Shown here piece by piece: positions 20,026 through 29,241 of a stretch of 64,000 nt of DNA. Position 1 is the stretch's first letter. Each line of letters begins with the position of its first letter. The DNA is taken from contig NZ_CP037899.1 in assembly GCF_007475525.1 (NCBI RefSeq), positions 1,240,001 through 1,304,000 of the forward strand, read 5' to 3'. A program made the position numbers and the translations under genes. The notes beneath the pieces were generated by a model. That model saw only the letters and a list, made by a program, of their open reading frames with translations, was not told where the DNA came from and ran no database searches. Origin of the DNA: Methylacidiphilum kamchatkense Kam1. GTDB taxonomy: Bacteria; Verrucomicrobiota; Verrucomicrobiia; Methylacidiphilales; Methylacidiphilaceae.

Positions 20026-21714
20026 CTATACTACTCCAGAAACCATCTTTTTTCTAGGCATAATCGGCGATAGTTTTACAACATTCTGTGGATCATAATC
20101 CACGAGCTTCAACCAATCTTCCGTAATATCCGAAGGAGGGAATATATCATTTTCAATGTATTCTTCATCCAAGGCACAAAGCAGATCTTCCAGGCGTATC
20201 CCTCCCTGAAGAGGATCAACAATGGTTCTTTTTATGGCCATCCCCTTTGCTCTTTCTACAATGGAAGCAATAATAGCCCCACTATTCAGATCGCCCCTGT
20301 AGAGATATTCTTTTTTGCCGCTTCTTAAAGTCACTTCCAAAAACTGGTTGCGATCCGTTCGAGCGTATTGTTCTTCGACTACCTTTTCGATAAGAAAATC
20401 GATCACTTTCTTTGGATCTCCTCCAAACCTTTCCATAAGGCTTGTGTCATAAGGGAGATCTTCGGTAAGATAGATCCTAAAAATTTCCTTTGCTTCTTCT
20501 TTCCCTGGTCTGTTAACTTTGATCTTCCTGTCAATTCTTCCAGGCCTTAAGATTGCCGGATCGATGAGATCAGCCCTGTTAGAAGCAAGAATAATAACTG
20601 CCTGTCGCATCGACTCAATCCCATCCATTTCGGCACAAAACATCGGAACGAGGGTATTCAGTATACTATTAAATCTTCCCGCTCTTCGAGTCCCAAGGAT
20701 TGATTCGGCTTCATCAATGAAAATAAAAGGAAGATAATCTTCCTTGGCTAGCTCTCTGGCCTGTTCAAAAATCTCTCTAACCTGCCTTTCCGATTCACCG
20801 ACCCACATGTTGAGGATTTCAGGGCCTTTAATATGCATAAAATATTCTCGCTTCTCCTCCCCAGTCTTTTCTCGAAGCTTTTTTGTTAGATTATACGCCG
20901 TAGCTTTGCCAATAAGTGTCTTTCCGCATCCAGGCGGCCCGTACAACAAAAATCCTTTAGGCACATTGTGCTTGTACTTGGCAAAAATATCAGCATAGAG
21001 GAAAGGAAGCTCCACAGCATCCTTAATCGCTTCAATCGCCTGCTTCTGTCCACCGACTTTCTCCCATGGCAATTCTGGTACTCTCTCTAAGAGCTTCGAT
21101 GAGGTCTTGGTCGATTTTACCACTTCGATTGCCACTCGATGAGAAGGGTCTAACCGAATTTCTAATCCTGGCTTCAACCGCTCCTTCATCAGTGGGGAAG
21201 AGCGAATGACGATGAACGTACCAAAACTGCCTTCATGACTGATCCTTAACCGATTGTCAGGTAAAACGTCTAAAATCTTTACAATCAGTCCTGAAGCATC
21301 AAAACCTAAGTCGCCTACAATAGCATAGGCTTCATTTAAAAGCACTCTTGTGCCAATAAGCAATGTTTCCCCTTTTAAACGCGGATCAATAAGACAATAG
21401 AATTCAGAACCTCCTTGAGCCACAAGCCCTACGTCACTTTTAGGAAGATCCAAAAGCGTCCCTACTCGATTGGCTGGAGAAGAAAGCTTTTCAACAGCTT
21501 CATTTAGCTTCTCAATTGCCTCTCTTGCCTTATCACAGGTCTCTTCTAGATCCCCCACCCGCTTTCTTAGATAAAAAAAGGCTTCCCTACTGAAAGCATC
21601 ATTGACCAGAGACTGCCCAAGCAGATCAACTATTTGGAGGGTCGACAGCGAATCAAGTTTTTCGAATGTCATAGAGGTGTCCTTCATTCCAGTGTCTTTA
21701 ACTTTTTTTGCCAT
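20026..21714 (-). CDS. mpa: Proteasomal ATPase ARC/Mpa
   Basis: A 562-residue AAA+ unfoldase. An N-terminal coiled coil (about residues 50-80, CDKAREAIEKLNEAVEKL) would bind the modifier, two OB-type domains follow, then Walker A LYGPPGCGKTLIGKA and Walker B FIFIDEAESI. It would unfold UBact-tagged proteins into the PrcAB core. The C-terminus ends MVSGVV; actinobacterial Mpa ends in a GQYL-type motif whose penultimate Tyr opens the alpha ring, and that motif is not present. It is the first gene of the proteasome cluster. Confidence 0.92.
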   Translation of the reverse strand: MAKKVKDTGMKDTSMTFEKLDSLSTLQIVDLLGQSLVNDAFSREAFFYLRKRVGDLEETCDKAREAIEKLNEAVEKLSSPANRVGTLLDLPKSDVGLVAQGGSEFYCLIDPRLKGETLLIGTRVLLNEAYAIVGDLGFDASGLIVKILDVLPDNRLRISHEGSFGTFIVIRSSPLMKERLKPGLEIRLDPSHRVAIEVVKSTKTSSKLLERVPELPWEKVGGQKQAIEAIKDAVELPFLYADIFAKYKHNVPKGFLLYGPPGCGKTLIGKATAYNLTKKLREKTGEEKREYFMHIKGPEILNMWVGESERQVREIFEQARELAKEDYLPFIFIDEAESILGTRRAGRFNSILNTLVPMFCAEMDGIESMRQAVIILASNRADLIDPAILRPGRIDRKIKVNRPGKEEAKEIFRIYLTEDLPYDTSLMERFGGDPKKVIDFLIEKVVEEQYARTDRNQFLEVTLRSGKKEYLYRGDLNSGAIIASIVERAKGMAIKRTIVDPLQGGIRLEDLLCALDEEYIENDIFPPSDITEDWLKLVDYDPQNVVKLSPIMPRKKMVSGVV

Positions 21715-21781
21715 GTTTCAAACAATACCAATGGTTTTGTTTTCATGCAAAAAAGTTATTTTTTTCTTCATTAAGCTCTTC

Positions 21782-22483
21782 CTATAATTTATCCTTTTTA
21801 AGCTCACTAAGCAATTTTCGCACCAACCCTAGTTTATCATTAGCTTGCAGTATAGATCTACCGACTACAATGTGTGTTGCTCCCAGGGCTGCAGCTTCTT
21901 TCGGATCTATGGTCCGTTTCTGATCATCTCCAGCCAGTTTTTCCCACCGAATCCCAGGCACTATGATATAATCAGGCTGTTTTTCCATTTTTCGAATAGT
22001 CACTAGCTCTCTGCCCGAACAGACTATGCCTTTGAGCCCAGCCTCCAGTGCCAATCTCGTCAATAACCGCACTTCTTCTTCAACCGACCGATCGATGCCA
22101 ACTCTTTCTAGTGTTTTTTGCTCAGCACTCGTCAACACAGTTACTCCAATGACTTCTGTGGCACTTCCAGCAGCTGCCGCAACCGCTTCCCTGAGCATTT
22201 CTTCCCCGCCTAAAACATGAACCGTTGTAAACTTTACTTTGAGCTTGACAGCTTCAGAAACTGCTCTAAAAACAGTCTTAGGAATATCATGAAATTTTAG
22301 ATCAAGAAAGACGTCGGCACCGCTATCAATAATTTTCTTGATAACATCTGCCCCTCCAGCCATAAAAAGCTGACTGCCTACTTTAAAAAAATCGATCAGC
22401 GGCCTTAACAAATGAACCAAATTCAAAGCCTCGGACACATCGGATAAATCCAAAGCAACAATTGGTTTTAATTCCATGGACAC
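21782..22483 (-). CDS. pyrF: Orotidine 5'-phosphate decarboxylase
   Basis: A 233-residue PyrF that makes UMP, the last step of de novo pyrimidine synthesis. The active-site segment FLDLKFHDIPKTV with the catalytic Asp-Lys-Asp array is visible, as is the phosphate-binding end VVGRSIL. It overlaps the start of the divergent ispE gene by 8 nt (5' ends overlap), so the promoters must lie within the opposite genes. Confidence 0.94.
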   Translation of the reverse strand: MSMELKPIVALDLSDVSEALNLVHLLRPLIDFFKVGSQLFMAGGADVIKKIIDSGADVFLDLKFHDIPKTVFRAVSEAVKLKVKFTTVHVLGGEEMLREAVAAAAGSATEVIGVTVLTSAEQKTLERVGIDRSVEEEVRLLTRLALEAGLKGIVCSGRELVTIRKMEKQPDYIIVPGIRWEKLAGDDQKRTIDPKEAAALGATHIVVGRSILQANDKLGLVRKLLSELKKDKL

Positions 22484-23336
22484 TTTATCTTATATTAATA
22501 GCTTTGCTCCGGCAAAAATCAATCTTGGACTACGTATTCTTGGAAAAAGAGAGGATGGCTACCATGAGATCCGAACCCTCATGGCTCCAATATCTATTGG
22601 AGACAATATCTATATCGAACGAACAGAGGATGGCATAGTATTGGAGACTAGCGGCCATTTCGATGTTCCTAAAGATGCGAACAATCTAGCCCTCAAAGCA
22701 GCCCTGCTTTTTTTATCTCATTATTCCATACAATCAGGCTTAAAAATAAAACTAACCAAAGTGATTCCTCCCGGTGCTGGACTTGGAGGCGGTAGCAGTG
22801 ATGCGGCGACAGTCCTTTCCTCCCTAAAAGAACTCTTTGGAATAAAAGATTCTATTGATACTCTTTTCCAATTAGCTGCCCAGCTGGGCAGTGATGTGCC
22901 TTTCTTTCTATTAAAAAAACCAGCTCTTTGTACTGGCCGAGGAGAAAAGCTCCAACCAGCGACCATTCATTATCCGCGCAAAGGGATCCTTTTTTATCCA
23001 GGCTTTCCGGTACAAACTCCTTGGGCATATAAGAAATATAGAGAACTGCTGGACCAAGGCGCCGTGCATCCCCCAGACCCAGCAACGATTGATCAACCCC
23101 TCAATGACCTCGAACAAGTCGTCTTTTCAAAATATCTTTGGCTAGGAACGCTCAAAAGCTGGCTCATCAATAGATTCCATCCAGAACTTTGCCTGATGAG
23201 CGGCAGTGGTAGCTCTCTCTTTGCCCTTTTTAACCAAGAAGATCCTCAGTTTTTTGAGTCGCTCATCCAGGAAGCTAAAAACTATTTGGGCTCCTGTTGT
23301 TGGATCCGTTCTTTTGAAATCCTCGAGTCGATCTAG
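22476..23336 (+). CDS. ispE: 4-diphosphocytidyl-2-C-methyl-D-erythritol kinase
   Basis: A 286-residue GHMP kinase of the MEP isoprenoid pathway. It has the N-terminal APAKINLGLRILGKREDGYHEI and the ATP loop PPGAGLGGGSSDAATVL (about residues 95-111), with the third motif MSGSGSSLFALF near the C-terminus. The gene starts inside the divergent pyrF gene. The first few codons (before FAPAKINL) could vary. Confidence 0.93.
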   Translation: MDTLSYINSFAPAKINLGLRILGKREDGYHEIRTLMAPISIGDNIYIERTEDGIVLETSGHFDVPKDANNLALKAALLFLSHYSIQSGLKIKLTKVIPPGAGLGGGSSDAATVLSSLKELFGIKDSIDTLFQLAAQLGSDVPFFLLKKPALCTGRGEKLQPATIHYPRKGILFYPGFPVQTPWAYKKYRELLDQGAVHPPDPATIDQPLNDLEQVVFSKYLWLGTLKSWLINRFHPELCLMSGSGSSLFALFNQEDPQFFESLIQEAKNYLGSCCWIRSFEILESI

Positions 23337-23399
23337 CTTCTTCTTAAGCAGAAAAAATTATGTTTTGATCTTTTCTATATTTCTTTTCACAATATTGCC

Positions 23400-24584
23400 A
23401 TGATAGCTCATTATCCATACCTAATTGTTGGCGGGGGGATGACAGCGGATGCTGCAGTTCGTGCCATTCGTTCCATCGACGAGAATAAAGCGATCGGTAT
23501 TATCTCTGAGGAGCCATATCCACCCTATCTCCGCCCTCCTCTTTCCAAGGGGTTGTGGAAAGGAAGGCCGGTCCAAAGGATATGGTGTCGAACCGAGTCA
23601 AAAAAAGCAGACCTTTTTCTTGGAGAAACAGCCCTTGCTCTTGATCTTTCCAATCGCAGGCTGTATACGGATAAAGAAAAGACTTATAGTTTTGAAAAGC
23701 TTCTTATAGCAACGGGGGGAAGGCCAAGAACGCTGCCTTTTAAGGATCAATCCATTATCTATTACCGTAATCTTGCTGATTATTACAAACTGAGGGAAAT
23801 AACAGAAAGGGCAGAACATTTTGGGATCATTGGCGGTGGATTTATCGGAACTGAAATTGCTTCCTGTTTGTGCGAGCTTGGGAAAAAAGTCAGCATGATC
23901 TTTTTGGAAGAAGGCATAGGCCGCCGGATATTTCCCTTAGAACTTTCCCTTCGGCTCAACGCCTTTTTTGAACAAAAGGGAGTGCGCCTCTACCCTAATC
24001 AATCCGTTAAAGACTATAGGAAAGAGGGGGACAAAGAAATCATTGTCAGTTCCACAGGCCAAGAACTCGTCTTTGATTGTGTTGTCGCAGGCCTTGGGAT
24101 TATCCCCAATGTCGAATTAGCCAAGGAGGCGGGCATCAAAGTAGAAAACGGGATTGTTGTTAACGAATATCTACAAACGAGCTGCGAAGGGGTGTATGCC
24201 GCCGGGGATGTGGCGAATTTTTATTGCCCACCCCTTGGGAAGCGACTGAGGGTAGAACATGAAGATAATGCAAGAAAAATGGGAGAATGTGCCGGCAAAG
24301 CCATGGCTGGAAACCCTCTTGTTTATGAGCATATTCCTTCCTTCTATTCTGATTTTTTCAATTTTTCTTACGAAAGTGTGGGCATAGCCGATGGGAACCT
24401 TCCTGTCATCTCTTTTTGGAACGCGGACAGTTCCAAGGGGGTGCTTTATTATCATGATTCCTCGAAACTCATGGGGGTGCTATTATGGAATATCCCAGGG
24501 AAGGTGCCCGAAGCAAGAGCCCTTTTAAGCGAAGGGGTGGCAGCTGATCCTCAGGTGCTTTCTCATAGGATTTCCCTCGATTAG
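23400..24584 (+). CDS. FAD-dependent NAD(P)H oxidoreductase (ferredoxin/rubredoxin reductase type)
   Basis: A 394-residue pyridine nucleotide-disulfide family reductase without redox-active cysteines. The FAD-binding LIVGGGMTADAAVRAIR is at the N-terminus, a second Rossmann motif GIIGGGFIGTEIASCL near residue 142 binds NAD(P)H, and GVYAAGDVANF contacts FAD. The overall plan matches AIF/ferredoxin-reductase-like enzymes such as those of dioxygenase electron chains. The natural electron acceptor is not evident from neighbours. Confidence 0.85.
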   Translation: MIAHYPYLIVGGGMTADAAVRAIRSIDENKAIGIISEEPYPPYLRPPLSKGLWKGRPVQRIWCRTESKKADLFLGETALALDLSNRRLYTDKEKTYSFEKLLIATGGRPRTLPFKDQSIIYYRNLADYYKLREITERAEHFGIIGGGFIGTEIASCLCELGKKVSMIFLEEGIGRRIFPLELSLRLNAFFEQKGVRLYPNQSVKDYRKEGDKEIIVSSTGQELVFDCVVAGLGIIPNVELAKEAGIKVENGIVVNEYLQTSCEGVYAAGDVANFYCPPLGKRLRVEHEDNARKMGECAGKAMAGNPLVYEHIPSFYSDFFNFSYESVGIADGNLPVISFWNADSSKGVLYYHDSSKLMGVLLWNIPGKVPEARALLSEGVAADPQVLSHRISLD

Positions 24585-24644
24585 TCGCTTTTTCTTACAG
24601 GCTTTTGTGTTGCTAAAATTGCTTCTGGATTTATTTTTTTCTGG

Positions 24645-25333
24645 ATGGATGGCATTACGTTGCTTCCGAGGGAAGAGGTTTTGAAGCTAAAACTTGTGGT
24701 AAACGAGCTGTTTTTAAGCATTCAGGGAGAAAGTACTTTTGCTGGCTACCCTTGTGCTTTTATAAGACTAACCGGATGTAATTTGAGGTGCCGGTGGTGC
24801 GACACAACGTATGCTTTTTCAGAAGGCAAACTTCTGCCTATCGAGGCTATCATTAATCAGATTCAAAAATTTAACATTCCACTTGTAGAAGTGACCGGGG
24901 AGAACCACTCCTTCAAAAAAATACTCTGCATCTGCTCCGCTTGCTCTGCGATCTAGGCTATCAGGTGCTTTTGGAAACTAGCGGCTCTTTGTCCATCCGC
25001 CATGTAGACCCAAGGGTCCATCGGATCGTTGATTTGAAATGCCCATCAAGTGGAGAAAGCGAAAAGAACTTACTAGCCAATCTCGATTGGCTTGGCGAAA
25101 GAGACGAACTGAAGTTTGTCATTGGGAATAACGAAGATTACCAATGGGCAAAGACCAAACTAAACGAAGAAAAAGAACGACTCACTAAAGTCAGAGCAAT
25201 CACTTTTTCTCCTGTCTTTGGCGAACTAGAGCCAAGGATCCTCTCCGAATGGATTTTAGCCGATAGACTAAATGTTAGACTGGGGCTTCAGATCCATAAA
25301 TACATATGGCATCCGGAAGCACGCGGAGTGTAA
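24645..25333 (+). pseudogene. queE: 7-carboxy-7-deazaguanine synthase QueE, single frameshift
   Basis: A radical-SAM enzyme of the queuosine pathway, here split by one frameshift. The first part reads LFLSIQGESTFAGYPCAF and the cluster motif CNLRCRWC, then VEVTG. The second part reads LLRLLCDLGYQVLLETSG to the C-terminal QIHKYIW. One extra G in the run at 24897-24900 would restore VTGGEPLLQ, the conserved SAM-binding GGEP motif. So the gene may be intact in reality if the G run was miscounted. The partner enzyme queD is intact at 28840. The original start may be the ATG at 24645 or a later one. Confidence 0.85.
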
Positions 25334-25364
25334 TAACTTCTTGATTAGCCCTCCCTCAAACTCT

Positions 25365-25613
25365 TCAGAATCCTGCCCCTGGCATTCCTCCCATATACGA
25401 GCCCGCCTGTCCATTTTGTTGCCATGAAGGAGGAGTATTCCAAGGCATGGAAGTAACATTTTCCTGGTTCTGCTTCTTCTTCTTTTTGGATTTAGAAGAA
25501 TCCTGGCTGGCTTGTGGGGTAGTGGAATTTGAAGTGGATGCACAGCCTCCCACAACGCTCATCATCACACAAAGGGACAAGACCCAAAGTAAATTCAACA
25601 TTTTCGCTTTCAT
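25365..25613 (-). CDS. Small putative lipoprotein
   Basis: An 82-residue protein with a lipoprotein signal: a hydrophobic stretch (residues 6-22) followed by the lipobox VVGGC, so Cys24 would be lipidated. The mature part is short and low-complexity, with Ser/Lys/Gln runs and a Gly/Met/Pro-rich tail. No family is recognised. It ends close to queE, convergently. Confidence 0.6.
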   Translation of the reverse strand: MKAKMLNLLWVLSLCVMMSVVGGCASTSNSTTPQASQDSSKSKKKKKQNQENVTSMPWNTPPSWQQNGQAGSYMGGMPGAGF

Positions 25614-25669
25614 AGCAAACCAGTTTTGTCTTTTTTAATAAAGAAATCAAAAATATTTTTTCTTTTTTT

Positions 25670-26416
25670 CTAATTTAAAACATCATCTCCGGGCTGAATG
25701 TTTCCTTTTAGTGAATCCATCACAATATCAGCAACAGCTGTGGAAGGTTCTGTCGAGACAATCTTTATCTTTCCAAGAAATTGTTTGTTGCGGAAGACTT
25801 CAAGCTCTCCATTTTCAACTAATCCATCTTTTTCTCCAATATTCAATACGACGAAATTCCAGTTCCGGTTGACAGAAACCACCTTCCCACGAATACCAGT
25901 TCTCATGGAGACAGCTCGAGCAACCGCAGGAGAGGCTTGCTTGAACTTGTTTAATTCATTGGTCAGCCGAGCTATGCTATCTTCCAAAGCAAGTTTTTCC
26001 TTGACTAAGTTTTCTATTTTTTCTGAGGCTTCCTGATTGGCTTTCTTTTCTTCTTCAAGCTTAGCTGTCAACGCATCCAATTCGGATTTATGCTGATTGG
26101 CTAACGAAGAACTGCTCTCCGATTTCTGTTGGAGATCGGCTAGTTGACTTTGGGTTTCTTTAAGATCGTTATCAAGCTTTTGAGCCCTTTCTCTTTCCTG
26201 GGCCAGTTCAGCCTTTACCTCCTCTAAATGTTTCGAAGTCCTCTCTAGCAAGACTTTCGATTCTTCTAGCTGTTCGCTCGTTTTTTTCAACTCTTCGGAG
26301 GTGCGTGCATACTCAGCCTTGAACTGATTTTTTTGTTTGACAATAAGAAGTCCAAAAACTGCCGATACAACAACGCCTACAAAAACGACAACGGATAAAA
26401 ATCTACCGATAAACAT
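25670..26416 (-). CDS. Membrane-anchored coiled-coil protein
   Basis: A 248-residue protein with one N-terminal membrane segment (about residues 5-25) and a long Glu/Lys/Leu-rich coiled coil (about 30-155). A C-terminal globular part of about 80 residues follows (GKVVSVNRNWNFVVLNIGEKDGL). That last part looks like a small beta domain found in verrucomicrobial envelope proteins. The role is unknown; a periplasmic structural or tethering role is inference. It lies upstream of the lipoprotein gene on the same strand. Confidence 0.65.
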   Translation of the reverse strand: MFIGRFLSVVVFVGVVVSAVFGLLIVKQKNQFKAEYARTSEELKKTSEQLEESKVLLERTSKHLEEVKAELAQERERAQKLDNDLKETQSQLADLQQKSESSSSLANQHKSELDALTAKLEEEKKANQEASEKIENLVKEKLALEDSIARLTNELNKFKQASPAVARAVSMRTGIRGKVVSVNRNWNFVVLNIGEKDGLVENGELEVFRNKQFLGKIKIVSTEPSTAVADIVMDSLKGNIQPGDDVLN

Positions 26417-26596
26417 GGAAAAATGACTGCCAAAGTTTAATTACAAAAAGATATGTTCTCTTTTTCGCATGTTTTCTCCTCTTCTAGAATGTGCACGGAT
26501 TTTATGCCATGAATTCTTAAGAGTGTCAATAATGCAATTTTTAAAAGTTCTATCTGGTAGGAAAAAAAATATTAATTTTTTAAAATAAAAAATATA

Positions 26597-27454
26597 TCAC
26601 TTTCTTTTTTTAACTGGCTCAGTCACAAAAGGTTCATCCAAAATACTTCCTTGGAGCGATGGAGGCAGTGGTATCGACACAACCACCGGGTTGCTTTCTC
26701 CTTGTCTAGCCACAAGAAAACGGATCGAATTTTTAGCTCCAGTAAGCCCAAATTTCTCTTTCCTATAGATAGACAAAAAATCAGAAAGACCGCCATTAAT
26801 CCCTATATCGTTGATCGCCAAGATCTGATCCCCAGATTTCATTCCGTATTCGTAGCCTTTCCCCCCCACTTCTAGCGCTACCACAAAGACCTTCGAATCG
26901 ATCTGGGCAAGAATCATGCCTTCTGGAAAGCTAATCGGTTCATCCTTAAAAGACTTTTTGTCTTTTTCTTGAAAGATAATTCTTAAATCATCCGCATCAA
27001 GAAAATCAAAAGCCTGGCAAAACGCTAGTCCCGTCTTCCATACTGTCTGATGGATCATTTTCATTTCTTTTTCTTCCGGACTATCCGTATGGAATGCTCC
27101 TTCTGATTCTAAGGCCGGGGTGGACCGAGAAGCGGCTGCAGCTAATCCTCCTTTTTCTCCACCTTCTCCTTCAGCTGTTTGAGGGTTACCGGAGAGAAGA
27201 TCCATCTGCGGCTTTACGTAAATCACTCGTAGCAGAGCATCTGAAGGAATGATCGTATACGCATTGATCACGAAGGGGTATTTTGGATGCACCCCTTCTT
27301 CATCTTCTATAAAAAGCTGGCAGTCCTTTAGCTCAGGCGTAAATTTTAGTGGAGCGGAAACTAAAGAAAAAGGAAAGACTAAAAAGAGAAGAAAAAAGAA
27401 GCAGTAGGAAATTCTCTTTTGGCTTAGAAGAAAGCCTCTAAAAAAAAAGCTCAT
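26597..27454 (-). CDS. Exported PDZ-domain protein
   Basis: A 285-residue protein with an N-terminal signal sequence (hydrophobic residues 15-35) and a PDZ-like domain near residues 195-265 (GKGYEYGMKSGDQILAINDI is typical of the ligand-binding loop and helix). No protease domain is visible, so it is probably a binding or adaptor protein of the periplasm. A low-complexity Gly/Ala/Glu stretch lies around residues 92-120. It shares orientation with the DUF167 gene upstream. Confidence 0.7.
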   Translation of the reverse strand: MSFFFRGFLLSQKRISYCFFFLLFLVFPFSLVSAPLKFTPELKDCQLFIEDEEGVHPKYPFVINAYTIIPSDALLRVIYVKPQMDLLSGNPQTAEGEGGEKGGLAAAASRSTPALESEGAFHTDSPEEKEMKMIHQTVWKTGLAFCQAFDFLDADDLRIIFQEKDKKSFKDEPISFPEGMILAQIDSKVFVVALEVGGKGYEYGMKSGDQILAINDIGINGGLSDFLSIYRKEKFGLTGAKNSIRFLVARQGESNPVVVSIPLPPSLQGSILDEPFVTEPVKKRK

Positions 27455-27468
27455 CGTTCTTCTTCCTG

Positions 27469-27750
27469 TTACTTAACCTTTGCTTTCAGGAGAAAATCTT
27501 GCGGGCTATCTTTCCTTAACCATTCCTCAATGACGATTGTTTTAAGCCTGTTTTTTTCTCCTTTTTCAATACGCAACAATCCTTTGGGGACTTCCAACCG
27601 GTCAGAAAGAAAAGTAAGAAGCAGTTCATTGGCTTTTCCCTCCACGGGTGGAGCTGAAAGCTTGATTTTAATCAATTCTCCATGCTTGCCAACGACCTCA
27701 GTTTTTTTTGCGTTGGCTACCACCTTGATCATCAGTCGTGCCGAGACCAT
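27469..27750 (-). CDS. DUF167 (YggU-like) protein
   Basis: A small basic protein of the YggU/DUF167 family: VVANAKKTEVVGKHGELIKIKLSAPPVEGKAN is the family core, with GKANELLLTFLSDRLEV and the IEKGEKNRLKTI end. Function unknown. I place the start at the Met before VSARLMIKVV, about 94 residues from the end; an upstream Met at 27798 would overlap the aldo/keto reductase gene. The Met just before IKVVANA is another possible start. Confidence 0.8.
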   Translation of the reverse strand: MVSARLMIKVVANAKKTEVVGKHGELIKIKLSAPPVEGKANELLLTFLSDRLEVPKGLLRIEKGEKNRLKTIVIEEWLRKDSPQDFLLKAKVK

Positions 27751-27779
27751 AAAAAGATGCCGCTGTCTCTTCTCTTTTC

Positions 27780-28712
27780 TTATCCTTGTGCAAGCCAAGG
27801 GCTTGCTGAATTCTGTTCGGCTTTCCGAAAAGCCTCTTTTACTTTTTGGAGTACAGACGCCTCCAGGGGACCTTCTTGTAAGGTTTCGATATTCTTAAAG
27901 AGATGCTCTAGCTTTGTCGTGCCAACGATAACCGAATGCACTTCGGGAAAAGAAAGTACAAAACGCAAGAAAAACTTGGGCCAATCCTTTTTTTCTACGC
28001 CAAAATCTTCCGGTTTTAGCCGCATTTGCTCAAACCTTTTCCTGTATTCAGCCCCATACTCCCTTGCATAGGAAGGACTCAATTCCGTAGGATCTTTCCA
28101 GGGGCAATTGGCCAAGGGTCTTTTTGCTAAAACACCCACATTTTTAGCTTTGGCTTCCGGTAAAACTTTTTCGAGATTCTTCTGATCGGTCACATTCAAA
28201 CTCATCTCTAATACATCAATTTCAGGAAGACTCAAAGCATAGATGGCCTCCTCATTGTCTCCAGAATAACCAATAAACCGTATTTTCCCCTTTTCTTTGG
28301 CTACGAGTAAAGCTTCTAGAGCTTCGCCTTTCGCTAAAATTTCTTTTGAGCAAGTATGCAGAAGCATAATGTCAATATGATCGGTTCGCAGTTTTTTGAG
28401 AGATTGATCCACTGAAGCCGCAATCTTTTCTTTAGACCAAGGGGGTAAAAACTCTTTGCCTTCCACCTCGCCATAGCCGCACTTCGTGACAAGGATAAAA
28501 TCTCTTCTTCGATGAGCAACCGTTTTGCCAATCAGCTCTTCAGACTGTTCATAGCCCCGAGCCGTATCGATGAGATTGATACCATGATCTAAAGCAAAGA
28601 GCAGCAACTCAGAAACGGCTGCCGTTTGCATATGCTCAAAGCCAATTTCAGCGGTTCCAAGTCCTAGCCTTGAAACTTTGTAACCTGTTTTGCCAAGAAC
28701 TGTATATTCCAT
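27780..28712 (-). CDS. Aldo/keto reductase
   Basis: A 310-residue NADPH-dependent aldo/keto reductase. The family strand GYKVSRLGLGTAEIG opens the barrel; the catalytic region NLIDTARGYEQSEELIG holds Asp and Tyr, and FILVTKCGYG holds the Lys. The C-terminal SVIVGTTKLEHL fits the cofactor-binding loop. The substrate cannot be assigned. It is the first gene of the minus-strand group down to 25365. Confidence 0.88.
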   Translation of the reverse strand: MEYTVLGKTGYKVSRLGLGTAEIGFEHMQTAAVSELLLFALDHGINLIDTARGYEQSEELIGKTVAHRRRDFILVTKCGYGEVEGKEFLPPWSKEKIAASVDQSLKKLRTDHIDIMLLHTCSKEILAKGEALEALLVAKEKGKIRFIGYSGDNEEAIYALSLPEIDVLEMSLNVTDQKNLEKVLPEAKAKNVGVLAKRPLANCPWKDPTELSPSYAREYGAEYRKRFEQMRLKPEDFGVEKKDWPKFFLRFVLSFPEVHSVIVGTTKLEHLFKNIETLQEGPLEASVLQKVKEAFRKAEQNSASPWLAQG

Positions 28713-28839
28713 AGACGTTTCTTTTTGAACTCCACCCGTTTATAGATACACTTTGCACAAAAAGCTTTTAAAAATCGATTACTTTCTATTTTATTGATTG
28801 TTTGCGCATTTGTCCAAAATGAACCAAGCATAAATTTGC

Positions 28840-29202
28840 ATGCAAGTAATACTATCTAAAGACTTTGATTTTGAAGCCGCTCAGGCTTTACCTTCTTTTC
28901 CCGAAGGCCATAAATGTCGTAAGATCCATGGCCATAGCTTTAAGCTCACTGTGGCCGTACGAGGAGAAGTCGACCCTACCCGAGGCATACTTTATGATCA
29001 TGCCAAAATTTCCGAGGCTGTTATTCCTTTGATCGAACAGCTCGATCACAGTTATTTGAATGATATTGAAGGACTCCAAAATCCAACTATAGAAAATATG
29101 GCTGGGTGGTTTTGGAAAAAGCTTCAGGATAAACTGCCTGGACTGTATGAAATCACCGTTCAGGAAACAGCCAGAACACGGTGCATATACAGAGGAGAAT
29201 AG
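28840..29202 (+). CDS. queD: 6-carboxy-5,6,7,8-tetrahydropterin synthase QueD
   Basis: A 120-residue QueD/PTPS-family enzyme that makes carboxytetrahydropterin for queuosine. The zinc ligands are visible in EGHKCRKIHGHSFKL, with the acid-base residues in LDHSYLND and in the C-terminal ITVQETA. It lies 39 nt upstream of lysS. It works before QueE, whose gene is at 24645. Confidence 0.92.
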   Translation: MQVILSKDFDFEAAQALPSFPEGHKCRKIHGHSFKLTVAVRGEVDPTRGILYDHAKISEAVIPLIEQLDHSYLNDIEGLQNPTIENMAGWFWKKLQDKLPGLYEITVQETARTRCIYRGE

Positions 29203-29241
29203 ATTGTAGAAGAACTTTTCAGCAGAGAGGAACTAACCATT

